This document shows, one piece after another, positions 24,401 through 35,900 of a stretch of DNA of 64,000 bases (the first letter of the stretch is position 1; every line of letters begins with the position of its first letter). The stretch is from positions 325,884-389,883 of the forward strand of contig KQ482057.1 of assembly GCA_001430745.1 (NCBI GenBank), in the 5' to 3' direction. The notes beneath the pieces were generated by a model. The model did not search any database. It was given only the letters and a program-made list of their open reading frames with translations, and was not told the origin of the DNA. A program made the translations under genes and the position numbers. The DNA comes from Auxenochlorella pyrenoidosa (lineage: Eukaryota; Chlorophyta; Trebouxiophyceae; Chlorellales; Chlorellaceae).

Positions 24401-24821
24401 TCAGTTTGTGCATAATGGAACACCCGCTGAGCTTCTCATGATTGTGCATATTCATTAGTGATTCACATGCAAGATGACTCAGAAATAAGCACCCTTAGAC
24501 CACATGCCAGCGCCTCTTGATCTCAACCCGCTCGCATCGTGCCCCCTGTGGCGTGCAGGGGTGGACGTGGTGGTGGTCGGTATGGCGACCGCGATCGCGG
24601 CAGCGGCTTCATGCCTGACTCGGGTGCGCCGCCGCTGCTGCCTCATGTTCTGGGAGTGCTGGTTCCCCAGCTGTTCCCAGGGGTCAACATCACACTACCA
24701 TTTCCTGCACGCAGGTTTCGGTGGCGGCGTCTTTGGCCGTGGGCGTGGCCGGCGCCAGACAGTGCAGCGCGATGACAGCAACTTCACGCAGCTGGGCGGA
24801 GCTCGGCCCCGGCGCCAGTAG
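17786..24821 (+). CDS. EIF3C: Translation initiation factor eIF3 subunit c
   Basis: eIF3c is a PCI-domain core subunit of eIF3; its N-terminus contacts eIF1 and eIF5 on the 40S subunit. The ATG at 17786-17788 is followed directly by a donor (GTAGGC). Exon 2 starts at 18109 with [13 protein letters not shown]. Further exons 18281-18471, 18637-18717, 18876-18957, 19077-19179, 19352-19413, 19550-19606 and 19710-19852 join in frame to give the acidic/Ser-rich N-terminus and the conserved block [20 protein letters not shown] onward. Later come [38 protein letters not shown]-type helical repeats, [20 protein letters not shown], the PCI segment ([16 protein letters not shown], about 23670-23770) and an RGG-rich tail ending at 24821. 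A ten-codon GCA run encodes polyalanine, and one intron uses a GC donor (20146-20210). The whole N-to-C order is recognisable. Confidence 0.94.
21442..21471 (+). repeat. (GCA)10 trinucleotide run encoding polyalanine in eIF3c
   Basis: Ten uninterrupted GCA units in the eIF3c frame give ten alanines after QQQESAQ. Such runs are prone to length change between strains. Confidence 0.9.
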
Positions 24822-25481
24822 ACGCGTGCAGCGCCTCCGTCTGAACCCAGCCCTGAATCTGCTTTCCGTGCCGCCTTGTGCCTTCTTGTGCACAATTGAG
24901 AACCGCATTTGCCGTCAGCAAACGGCGCAAGCCAAATGCCGCCGTCGCATTTGTGGCCCTGGTCAAGATCACGCATACATGTATGACAGTATGCCATGTC
25001 GAACGGAGCGCTGCAGCGCAGGCCGGGGCTGTCGCCAGCAGCAAGGGTGCCTCACCCACATCGGGCTTCACAAAAACATCCAGCACGCCCTGGGCAGGCA
25101 TCGATCTGCACAGTGCCCTGGACTGCAACGCTCTCTACACAGTGTCCTGGACTGCAACACTCAGGTGCCATTACAGCCATACAGCTGGACGGCATGTGGG
25201 GCGCTGTGCCGCTGCTGGCTTGTATTGCCGCTGCGTACTTGTTGCAGAGTTTTCTTCTGCCAAAAGTTATCAGTGCACGGATTTGGGCAATACGCAGTAA
25301 GCTCCCGCAGAGGAGTGCCCTGGAACCATGGCTAAATGCCCCAGATGTAGGCTGCGGGATGGCAGACGGCCGCTGTGCCACTGGTAGCCTGTTGACATCA
25401 TTCCCCCCAGTCATCCAAGTGTCTTCTTCTTCAAAACGGTGTCTCACACTGTTACTTGCTCTTCCGCCACCTGCACTCGTG
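24822..25481. other. Interval between eIF3c and SF1 with a 29-bp duplication
   Basis: This should contain the eIF3c 3' UTR and the SF1 promoter or an untranslated first exon. A tandem pair with 29-bp period (starts at 25110 and 25139) carries the unit ACAGTGYCCTGGACTGCAAC. I recognise no gene here. Confidence 0.6.
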
Positions 25482-28400
25482 ATGAGGGGCAGGCTCAGGC
25501 ACAGGTGGGGACCCCTGCCCGCCGCCTTTGTCGAGGCGCAAAAGCCCCCGGAGCCCGCCGCCGAGCCGCAGCAGCAGGGCGACGATGCCAGCAGTGCTGC
25601 GACAGAGCCGCCCGCAAAGAGGAGGCGCCGCAGCCGCTGGGCAGACAGGGCTGCCGAGGAAGCGGTTGGTGGCGATGCGGACAAGCAAATCGTGCTGTTC
25701 CCCTCCGAAGTGGTGCTGTCCAACGGGGTGAAGGTGGTCCTCCCGCCGGCGGTAACGGGGCGCGCGCCGGGCGGCGACCCAGAGGTGCTTGAGCTGCACC
25801 GCAAGGTGGGCAACGTGCCGCTGCTCCCTGGGTGGGAGCAAAGCTTGGGGCAGCAGGTTGTGTGAGGCAGAGGGCAGGAGCCCAGATGTCTTCGTCCCTG
25901 CCGTCAGCCCTGCCCAAGTGGAAAAGCAGTCGGCAATCGAAGTGGTCGCCTCTCTCGAGTGCAGCTGAACGACATCAACCGCAAGCTAGCGAGCGGCACT
26001 GTGGACATCCCGCCTGAGGGCGAGCGCTCGCCGAGCCCACCGCCTATCTACGACGTCATGGGCATGCGGTGCGCGTCACTGCTGCACTGCCGGTGCACAC
26101 AGCTGTCTGTCTGCACCCCTGCTCGACTGTCTGTCTTGTTGGATGGTGCCTGCCTATGCCACGTCGACCACCACCTCCCGCCTGACAGCGGCTCAGCATC
26201 ATCGCCCCTGCCATGTAGGCTCAACACGCGCGAGGTGCGGTACAAGGAGAAGATGGTCAAGGCGCGGAGCAAGCTCATTGAGCAGCTCATCCAACGCGAC
26301 TCTACATACAAGCCGCCAGCAGGTGCACTTGGAAAACAAAAGTCCAGCGCATGGGCGGGCTTCCCCATCGCAGGGCGACCGCAAGTGCCGCTCCCATGTT
26401 TTCGCTGATCTCAGGCCAATTTGCCAAACACTTGCTCTCTGCATGCAGACTATCGACCAGAGCGCAAGTGGAAGAAGATTTTCATACCTCTGAAGGATTA
26501 CCCGGGTTACAACTTCATCGGCCTCATCATTGGTCCACGTGGCAACACGCAGAAGCGCATGCAGTCAGAGACCAACACCAAGATTGCTATCCGGGGCAGA
26601 GGTGGGCTCGGCGCTACCCAATCATGACACGTTCCCTCGCGCTGCAGCACCATGCCATTGTTGCAACAACATGTCTTCCTGCATTGCGCACCCTGCCGCC
26701 CCGTTGTGCACCCACGTGCCATGGCATCAAACAATCAGCAGCCAGCAAGGTGCTGTCTGGCCAAGGTGCCTCTTGTGCTGGCCTTGCTGCACCCTGTGCA
26801 TCATCTCGCCGTCCCGACCTGCACATCGGCTGCCCTCCAAGCAGGCAGCGTCAAGGAGGGCGCGGCACGGGATCCCAAGTACGACTATGGCGAGGACGAG
26901 GAACTGCATGTTCTCATCACAGGCGACCGCCAGGAAGACGTGTGTCTTGAGAGCAAGGCGCCGGCATGCCTGCATGCTCGGTACGCTGACCAGCACGACG
27001 CTCTGGTCTGCCGGTGGTGCTGACCGGACCCCAGGCACATCTCAGCCAGCAACATCTGCTGCATGCTGGCCTGTTCTGCAGGTGGATGCTGCGGCGGCTA
27101 TGATTGAGCGGTTGCTGCAGGTCAGCGCTGCTCTCACAATGGCAGCGGCGCTGCGTATTTGTTATGGCCCCTGCCCGGAAGCTTGCTGTGTCATGTTTCT
27201 TTTGGAAATGAGCATTGCTTGTCTTTGAGCATGGCTAGGTTGCGGCTTGCTCCGCCACCGACTCGCGCATCCCCTGCTTTTGTGCAGCCCTTGGACGAAG
27301 AGATGAATGAGCACAAGAAGTTGCAGGTTATCAAGCGCTGGTTGCATGCTGGCCGGCTTGCTTGCGTACGGCGCGAGACAACCCATGCTTGACTGCATCT
27401 GTGAAATGCCTGCAAAGTTGCAAGGTTCTCATGCTCCCTTCCTCTCGACTGCTCTTGGAATGCAGTTGCGTGAGCTTGCTGCCCTCAATGGCACGCTCAA
27501 GGACGAGCAGTACTGCTTCATTTGCGGAGAATCTGGTGCGTGGCGCAGGCTGCTTTTGCATGGAGCCAAGCATTGCATGCAACCGAAAATGCCGGTCCAC
27601 CTCGCAATGATTTCTCGCATCCTGCCATGCTGCTCTTCTGCAGGCCATCAGCAGAGCGAATGCCCCAAGAAGGCTGTGGATGTGTACAGGCTGCCTGATC
27701 AGTTGCAGACAAAGGTTGATGAGATGTACGCCAAGGTGGGAAGTTTATTTGCAGCTCTGGCATAAGGCACAGCGCGGCGAAGCAAGTCTGGAGTGTGTCC
27801 GCCAGGTCTTCGCTTCTCTTGGCAGCTGCACAATAAGAAGATGAACATGGTGGCGGTAGCATGGCGACCTCAACTAGGCTGCCTGCCAGCACTCTCCAAC
27901 CGCTGTTAGCTGTCGGCCAACACTGGGACATCGGGCGCAAGCTGCCACCACATAGACAGCCGTGCACACATGCTCACCGACCCTTGCTTCCCTTTGGTCA
28001 TCCCTTTCAGGACATCGCGCGCATGAACCCGGGGGAGGCGGTCAAGATGGATTCTGAGTACAAGTCCTTCCTTGCGGAGCTGGGCGGAGCTCAGCCACAT
28101 GCGATGGATGCTGCACCTCAGCGTGGTCCGTGCTGCTGTGGGCTCGGGTGTTGGTGGCATGCATAACACGATCTACTGCACGTCACTGCTGCCTGTTGCG
28201 TCCATACGCCGTGGTCCAACGTGCCCCCGGGTTCTGCTTGCAGGGCCCCATGGACGGATGCGCCCAGGCGACGAGTTGCCAGACTCTTGCAAGCTGTATG
28301 TTGGCAATTTGTCTCAGGCGAGCTGGAGGGGCGGCTGCTGTGGATTTCTATGTACAATTGGTGTGCACCAGTTCTTGGAACCATGCACTTTCTGCTGTGC

Positions 28401-30232
28401 CTCAAGAATGTGATACCCATCAATCACACACGTGCAGGCTGTTAATGACGAGTTGTTGAGGCAAATGTTCGAGCCTTTTGGGACGGTTCTGCACACTGCA
28501 GTACTGTATGACCCCAGCACCAGTGAGTACTCGTGCTGGAAATCATGGCAGCATTCGTGCTGTAAAATGGCGTTATGAGCCCTGTGCCATGTTGCTGTTC
28601 GTCTGTGTGCACTGTTATATTCCCACAGCCACCCCCCACACGCTGTTGCTTGCAGATGCCAGCCGTGGCTTTGGGTTCGTGCATATGGCCGATGAGCAGT
28701 CAGCCTCAACAGCAAAGGAGGTGAGCGAGTACTTGCTGCGAGGACTCACGATGTCATCTTTGCTTGCCCTCTATCCACCTAGTTGTATGCATCTACAAGC
28801 TTCTCCCTGGCACCACACAGGGTATGAACGGGAAAGTGGTGGACGGCCGGTCGCTAACAGTGCGCATTCGCAGTGAGGCACCGCCAGGCCCACGCAGAGG
28901 TGGGCACATTCAAAGCCTGTCTTACCAAAGCACTTCAGCGCCTTCATCGCCTGGGTTATGTGCTGGCATGGGCCGCGTCCTGTGCTTTCAAACCTCTTCC
29001 ACACAGTTTGTTGCCTTTTCGTTCCCATGTTCTGCGTGGCTCTGTTTGTGTGATGATGTGCAGGTCTGGGTGCGCATCGCCCAGACGACGACCTCCCCCC
29101 AGAGTGCAAAATCTATGTTGGGAGCCTGCCGCCAAACGTGGACGAGCATGCCCTGGCACGCGAGTTTGCTCGCTTTGGCCCGGTTGTCAGGTGCGTGGCA
29201 CACAATATCGGGTTCTGATTTGCCTGCACTCCAACAGACCCTTGTTCATGCATTGTATGTGCGTTTGTCACTGCAGCGGCCCTGTACGCAGCACTCCTCC
29301 CCTGGTCTGCCTGCAGTGCACGTGTAATTACCGACCGCGAGACAGGCCGTCCCAAAGGCTTCGGGTTTGTCAACATGGCAGGCAAGCCACTGGGAAGCTG
29401 CAAACAGCTGGGTAGTTGCCTGCACTTGCTCAAATTGCAAGGCTCTTCACCTTGCTCCTCCTCAGTTGCACCTCTTTCCCTGCTGCAGACCCTGCTTCCG
29501 CCCGCAGCGCCATCGCCGGCTTGGATGGCTTCCCAGGCTTTGACCGCAACCGGCCCATTGTCGTGCGACCTGCAGGCACAGGTGGGATAAGTGATGATCC
29601 CTGATGAGCAATGCATGGGCCATCAATGGGTGGGATAGCAATCACGGGCAATGGACTGCCATATCAGGCAGGTGTTGCAGCTGCAGGCCGTTGCCGTACC
29701 TCATCAGCACTGCCCAGCATGCTGGCTGCAGGGGACACAGGGCGCGGCCCTCGATTGGGCAGCTCTATGCGGTCTCAGGGCCCTCATGCACCTGGCGGTG
29801 GCTTCCCTTCTGGACCGCCGCCCCCTGTGCCCTTCTTCCCGCCTGGCCCTCCCCCACCCATGCCATATGGAGGCGGCCACTACCCACCCCCACCAGGCCC
29901 ACCGTATGGGATGCCACCACCGGGGGGCTTCCCGCCACCCATATCCTCGTATCCAGGTGAGCAAGGCTGATGCGGCAGGCGGGCTAGGGGCACGCCTTCA
30001 CCTCGCTACCCACCAACTGGATGGCCGTTGGCACTGGCACGCTGCAGGGGTCTATCCCCCGCCCCCACCTGGCGGCTTTGGTGGGCCGCCACCACCACCA
30101 GAGCAAGGCTGGCTTCCGATGCCACCAGGTGCGGAGCTCCCACACGCCTGGGCACAGCCGCCGCCACCGCCGCCGCCACAAGCAGACGACTGGCAGCACG
30201 CCCCACCTCCACCGCCGCTGCCACCACAGTAA
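25482..30232 (+). CDS. SF1: Splicing factor 1 / branchpoint-binding protein with two RRMs
   Basis: SF1/BBP binds the intron branch point and works with U2AF in early spliceosome assembly. Exons 25482-25805, 25965-26068, 26219-26322, 26449-26601, 26845-26939, 27082-27120, 27288-27326, 27466-27535 and 27644-27735 join in frame. In order they show: a basic RRRRSRW segment (U2AF-binding ULM type); the helix-hairpin region [16 protein letters not shown] and [10 protein letters not shown]; the KH/QUA2 domain with [18 protein letters not shown]; and a CCHC zinc knuckle [17 protein letters not shown]1 follows (LYVGNLSQA with RGFGFVHM, 28290-28880), then RRM2 ([10 protein letters not shown] with KGFGFVNM, 29105-29580), and a Pro/Gly-rich tail ending at 30232. 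Plant SF1 is known for one RRM; here two are read. The start at 25482 is the first ATG of the exon; an earlier exon is possible. Confidence 0.93.
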
Positions 30233-30746
30233 AGCATGTGCAACAGCTGCTCCAGTTCGCGGTCATCATGCTGCACACCTTGAGTGCAGTACAATCCATG
30301 TCCTTGTGTCTGGAACCTGCTCCTGTGAAACACACAGCAGCACAAGCTACGAGGAGAGACCCAGGGGGTGCCTCCCACACGCGTCTCTGCCAGGGTGGAA
30401 GGGCGTCGCGATCTCTGTTCTTCCCCAGAAAGCTTACTCTCATGCCTTGAGCTGCGTTCTGGAAGGCCCTAGCGATGGCACCTGCCTCCTTGGCAGCACA
30501 CGCGCTTTGTAACCTGCAGGTGACGATGGAGTGGCTGCCGCCGCTGCCACCACAGCCATACCAGGCAGCTGCCCCCAACTGCACGCGCTCTCCCAACTAA
30601 CTGGACACTTGGCTTCTTCGGCGCCTCGTGGAAAGCAAACGGGCCGCCGCCAAACGGGCCAAAACCGTGGATTGCATGCTTAGCTGGCAAAGCATGAAAG
30701 GATGGGTTGAAGGGTGGGCCCGGTACGCACACATCGATTGGCCACG
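30233..30746. other. Interval between SF1 and the SDR gene
   Basis: No gene is recognised in these 514 bp. A TGTAA at 30509-30513 is a plausible SF1 poly(A) signal, although it lies about 280 bp past the stop codon. The right half should carry the promoter of the SDR gene. Confidence 0.5.
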
Positions 30747-32836
30747 ATGGCATCCATCTACTCGATGCGGGCGTCTGTTGCTTGCCGCCCTCCCTTGCTT
30801 GCAACGCGCACGAGCCTGCGGGCGGCTCGGAGGCTGGTGGCAGCACCTCGCGCAGCAAGCTTCGATGTGGACAACAGCTCCATTCTGGTGCGCGGGTTCC
30901 AGTCCATTGGGGCGCGCCATCAGTTGTCCGAGCCGCCGCTACCCTGTCCCTGCTGCCAAGGCCTCGGCAGCAGAGACTGCTTCTTCCCTTGCTGGGGCTG
31001 GGGATTCTTCTCTTGCACTTCAGGCTATCCAGTCCTTCGTACCTCTGGCATTCACCCTGCGTTGCATGCTTCCTATCAAGTTGGCGGGTGGGGACTGCTG
31101 GCCAGAGCGTTGCCAGCGCTCTCCACTAGTCACCAGAGAGGAGGCAGCCTCTTGTGCAGGCTTGTCAATGAACTGCTCACTCGAGGGGCCAGAGATTTCT
31201 GTTGCACAGGTTGCGGGTGGCGGCGGGGTGGCGCTGGAGGTCACACGCAAGCTGAAGGACATGGGCGCCTGGGTGTGGCAGCTGCAGCGCACGGATGTTC
31301 GCAGGTGAGCTGGTCCACACATGTTGAAGCAGGCAGCTCTGGAAGAAGGCAGCACCAGGGATATTTCCTGAAGCAGATGCCAGGGAGGTGTGTGCAGGGA
31401 GGCCCACCTGCCCGGAAGGCTGCGCCCTGCAGAAAGGAGATTGAGAGCATGATGGCGATTGTGGTGAATGGCGACGCATGCAAGCCTGAGGACCTCGAGC
31501 GCGCTTTTGCTGCAATCGATGGCGTTGATGCGGTGGTCAGCACCATCGGCGGCACCACAGCCGACCCCTCCGCTGACTCTCAGGCAAGCGTCAGCGCTGC
31601 GAAAGCTGGCTTGGCCTCGCTTGGCGGGGCATACCCTGTCGGGTGCAGCTACCGAGCCCCTCCAGCCAGACTGCCACCGTACGTGAACCTCGATACCTGC
31701 AACTTGCCTTTACAGGGTAACATCAATCTAATTGAGGCGGCAGTGAAGCACGGCGTCAAGAAGTTTGTGCTTGTCACCAGCATTGGCACAGGTTGAGCGG
31801 GCTCACCCCTGCTGTCTGGCAGGCCAAGGCACAGCGCACGTGTTGCAGCTCTCTAGGCGCCAGCATGCTATATGACCTGTCCTCATCTCCCTTGCATAAT
31901 GTGTGCATCGTGCCGGTGTTATCCCAAGGCCATGGCTGCTATTGTTGTGGCCTCAGACTCAATCAGCTGCCCCGCCTGCTTTAACTCCATGCCCACATGC
32001 AGGCGATAGCAAGGGCGCTCCGCCTCCCCACGTGTACGATGTCCTCAAACCAGTGCTGCTTGAGAAGGAGAAGGCGGAGGATCGACTGAAGGTGCGGGCT
32101 ATGAGAGCTTAGTGCCATGCGGCTATCGTAGCGCGGGAGGAGGTCTAGGTAGGGTGCAACAGAGGAGGCTGTCCCTGAATGGTGCTGTTGTGCGTGTGTG
32201 GCAGGTCTTCCTTCATGATGAAGGCCTCTGCCTCCACCCGGGCACTCTCCTAGAACAATGTCTCGTCTTCTTGCACACAATCCTTTCTGCCGTCCATCAA
32301 CTGGCCGGGCGCTTTCAGGAGGTTGGGGACAAGCTGACCTTCGTCATCGTGCGGCCCGGCGGCCTGAAAAGCGAGGCGCCAACGGGCACAGGGGTGCTCA
32401 CAGGTGACTAGTGGAGTGTGGGTCAAATTGGCTGTCAGTCAGAACCCCTGGTCCCCACATGCTCAAACATACTGCTGTGCACAAGTTGCCCTTTTCAAAT
32501 ACATAAGATTCTTTTTTGTGTGCATCGCCACCGCCTCCCTGCCCTTGCCCGCAGAGGACACCTCTGTGTGCGGCAGCATCACACGCGCTGATGTGGCCGA
32601 CCTGGTCGTCAAGGCACTGCGGAGGTGAGCGTTCATCAAGGTGGACACTAGGCTAAGCTAAAACGGCTCCAGCTTGCACCAGCCCCTGTTGTGGTGCTGC
32701 TTCTTGCTGGGCACCTTCGTTCACTGAGCCCACCAATCCTGTACACTCTCCATGCAGCGACAAGGCCAACGGCAAAGTGCTGTCTGCTGTTGATAGCGCG
32801 GCAGTGCAGGACAAGTTTGACGTCTTTGTGATCTGA
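30747..32836 (+). CDS. Plastid-type atypical short-chain dehydrogenase (NAD(P)-binding, NmrA-like)
   Basis: The protein looks like an NAD(P)-binding Rossmann-fold member of the atypical SDR group; its substrate is unknown. The start MASIYSMRAS opens a basic, Ala/Arg-rich leader typical of plastid targeting. After an incompletely mapped first intron, VAGGGGVALEVTRKL is the Gly-rich dinucleotide motif. Next come VNGDACKPEDLERAF, VDAVVSTIGGTTADP, INLIEAAVKHGVKKFVLVTS, LLEKEKAEDRLK, FVIVRPGGLKSE and GSITRADVADLVVKAL, and the end DKFDVFVI with stop at 32834-32836. The YxxxK dyad of classical SDRs is not evident, as in other atypical members. Intron 31584-31715 has a GC donor, is 132 nt long and stop-free, so its retention would add 44 residues. 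The leader-to-Rossmann junction is the weakest part of the model. Plant relatives are annotated only as NAD(P)-binding proteins. Confidence 0.83.
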
Positions 32837-32909
32837 AATGGTTGTTCTCTGAGTGACATGTTGGATGCGTGCGATATCATGCGGAACATGTCAGCCGCAC
32901 TCTTTGCAG

Positions 32910-32914
32910 TTACA
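32910..32914 (-). terminator. Probable TRRAP poly(A) signal (TGTAA, minus strand)
   Basis: TTACA on the plus strand gives TGTAA on the TRRAP strand, 52 bp past the TRRAP stop at 32966. The whole SDR-TRRAP convergent gap is only 129 bp, and no plus-strand TGTAA was seen for the SDR gene there. Confidence 0.55.
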
Positions 32915-32965
32915 CTGGCTGCTGGGCACGCATTTAACATTCAGTCATTTAATGGAGCATGCACC

Positions 32966-35900
32966 TCACAACCAAGGCTGCCAAGTGGGGCACATGCGGC
33001 ACAGGTTAGCAGGCGCGACAGCCTCGGCAACCAGCGCCCGAGTGCCCTGCTGCGGGTGGCCCTCCCGAATGGGCGCCATGCTGCCCATGCGGTTCATGCA
33101 TGATGCAGTGTTCCATGCAACGCACGTCTCGAGTTGAGTGGTCTTGAGCGAGGCATTAAGGGCCGCGATGCAGCGTGCGCCACTGCGGCGTGCTGCCCAC
33201 GAGAGGATATCGTCCCTGCCAGGGTAGCAGGGGAGGATGGGGCAGCGGGCTGCTGAGCATCTCTAGGAGCAGAGGCTGGGCGGGCATCCTGCCACTTCAG
33301 CACCTGCCAACTCGGCAGTCTGAACTCAAGAGGCGGGCTTCATACCTGAAGAAGAGGGCCACCATCGAGGCCGTGGTGCCTTGCTCAGCCTGCATTGCCT
33401 GCGCGGCTGCAGTGATGGCACACACCACCATGCCTTCCATGCCCTGCGGCCCGATGAAGGACTGCATGTTCCGCGTAAGGCGGAAGGGCACCGTCTCATG
33501 GCCGCGCTCAAGCTGGAAGCGCGAGTCGTAGGTGGATATGAGGTCAGCATGTGTGATGGAGCCCATGCTGCGAGAGACCAGCAGCTTGCTTGGGGAGCGC
33601 CCAGTCAGCAGGAGCATGTGACAGGCAACAGCTGCAGAGCAGAGGGGCCAAGGAGGTTGCAGGCTATTTTGAACAGAGCAGAGTAGGGTGCGCAGGAGGC
33701 ACACCAGTCGGAGCAGTGCGCATGGTCACATCCTGTTGCTGGCAAAGCATGCTGCACCATGCAGACGAATGGCGAAGGCGCCATGAGGCTCAAGCTTTGA
33801 CGTTTTGGCCCGCCACTGCTCAGTGGACAAGCACTTACCTGACATTGCTGCGCTGAGCGCGAACTGCTTCTTGATGACCCACATGCTCAGGTTGTTCTCC
33901 ACCATTGTTTTGTACATGAACTGGCTGAAGATGTTTTCTGTGACGCCTGCCTCCACCACCTTTTGGTATGCATCAAGCCGGGCCTTGAGGTCGGCAGTGA
34001 TGCCCTCTGGCGTGCAGCAGCGCGCTTTGAAGTCCAGGATGGGCGCATCTGCCTCGCGGCCATAACGCGCACAGTGCGTCTCGTACGCATCGCTGAACGG
34101 CACGATGCTAATGTCGTCCTCCACCATGCGCACGCCTGAAATTATGGGATGTGCACAGTGGGCAACCCTGCTGGTGTCAAGCGATGCAGTGCAGCCAAAG
34201 GAAGTCTGCACTGGAACCCACCGCCTGCTGTTCGCAAGGCCTTGGAAGAGCATAGTACCAGCAGCCATGTCCGGCAACAGGGCCATCGACACAGAGCGCG
34301 CACCTTGGTACGGCACCAGCACGGCAGGTGCTTTGAGCTGCAGCAGGCGCCGTCTCGACTCAGAGTGCGCAAGAAGACGTGTGTTGGCGTTACGCAACAG
34401 GGCCTGAATCCGCTCTTCTGATCCAGTGGTGGTCTGTGTGAAGGACGGCAGTAGAAGGGCTGTAAGCTTCTCATCACATGCAAGGGCAGCAGGCTGTGCA
34501 CTCTACGCAGGCAAACGATGCAATGCATGGATCCTCGCTAGCTTAGCAAGAAATAGCCTTCTTGCCTGGCTGCTCTGGACAAGGAATGTGCGCAACGAAC
34601 CATCCGAGCCGTGCAGCATGATGCGGCGGCATGAATTGCTGTTGCGGCGCACGACTTGGAGGCTGCTGCCCAGGCGGTCAACATAAACCTGATTTTGAAG
34701 GGAGAACACTTTCCTTTAGTTTGCATTGGAAGCAATGTGCATCCATTGGAACAAAGGCAAGGCAGGCACCGCATAAGACAGTAGACCCAGCAGTACGAGC
34801 CCTCACCATGTCTGGAGCATCAGGCGCAGGCATGTGTTGCCCCGGCATCTCCATTTCCTCCAAGGACATGTCCACCAGCTACACGCAATGGGGTCAGAAT
34901 GCGCATCACGGAGTCGGGGCATAATTTAAAGATGCCAGGAATGGTCCATGCAGGCAACCGCTGGCCAGTTCTTACCGTGGGCGCCTCCACTTCCATCTTC
35001 ATGGTCTGCGGGTATTCATGGTCAATCATGCTCTCTAGCAGCATGCGCCATCCCTGCAGAACAAGACAGCACAGACGTAAAAACAGATTGGAAGTTGCAA
35101 GCTTCTGCCAATCATAGAGGAAGAGGCAGAGCAGAAAGTCCTGGCGAAAAAAGGCGCCTGCTACCCCACCACTTTGACACGCGCATCATGGGCACAAGGT
35201 TCCAGAGTTCAATAGCAAACATGCTGATGCAGCTGTCTGAAAGTGCACAGACAACCCTGAGTTGCCCCATGCATGGATCTCCACCTTCAGGCGATCGGTC
35301 ATCTCGCCCAGGGTTTGGGGGGCAGCTGGGGCTGCCGGGTCTAAATCCTTTGCAAATTGCTGTTGGAAGTGCGCCAGCCTGCCAGCACCCGCTGCGTCTC
35401 TGCCACTGCATGCTTTGCATACCCCTGCAGAAGCAGCGCCAGTCAGCCACATCTTTTAAGCATAAACGAGTGCTCGTGCAGAGTGCAGCATGCCCCGTGC
35501 AGCATGGTGCAGCAAGAACTGTAGGACTCGACAAATTCCCTCGCCTGTCACCCACCTGCCACCTCCTTTTTGAACACATCTGGCACTGGAGCGCTGGCAG
35601 GCAGCCCCGTCTTGTATGTGCGCTGCTGCAGGGTGTAGACCACTGCCAGCAGCCGCTCCTCGGTGCGAGTGCTGAACCGCTGACCCACCTCAGTCATGAA
35701 ATGGTCGAGCACCTGGTCATCGCAGGCACAGGAGGGAACGGTGTGGTAAAAGTGCACACGCAGGACATTCCCAAGTCGTCCGAGTGGGCAGATGCACAGC
35801 CAGGTTCGGACCCACTGCAGGCCACTACATCCAGCGGGCGCAACTAGCTACCTGCAGCGGGCCGCTGTACTTGGCACGCAATGCCTCCATAACATCACGG

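Noticed and set aside
29700..30200. Gly-rich minus-strand ORFs as a separate glycine-rich protein
   Set aside because: They are the reverse frame of the Pro/Gly-rich C-terminal tail of SF1.
33094..33303. Read-through VLKWQDARPASAP frame as the TRRAP C-terminus
   Set aside because: A different acceptor joins FFR to DDILSWAARR, which continues to NLCRMCPTWQPWL, the conserved TRRAP end.
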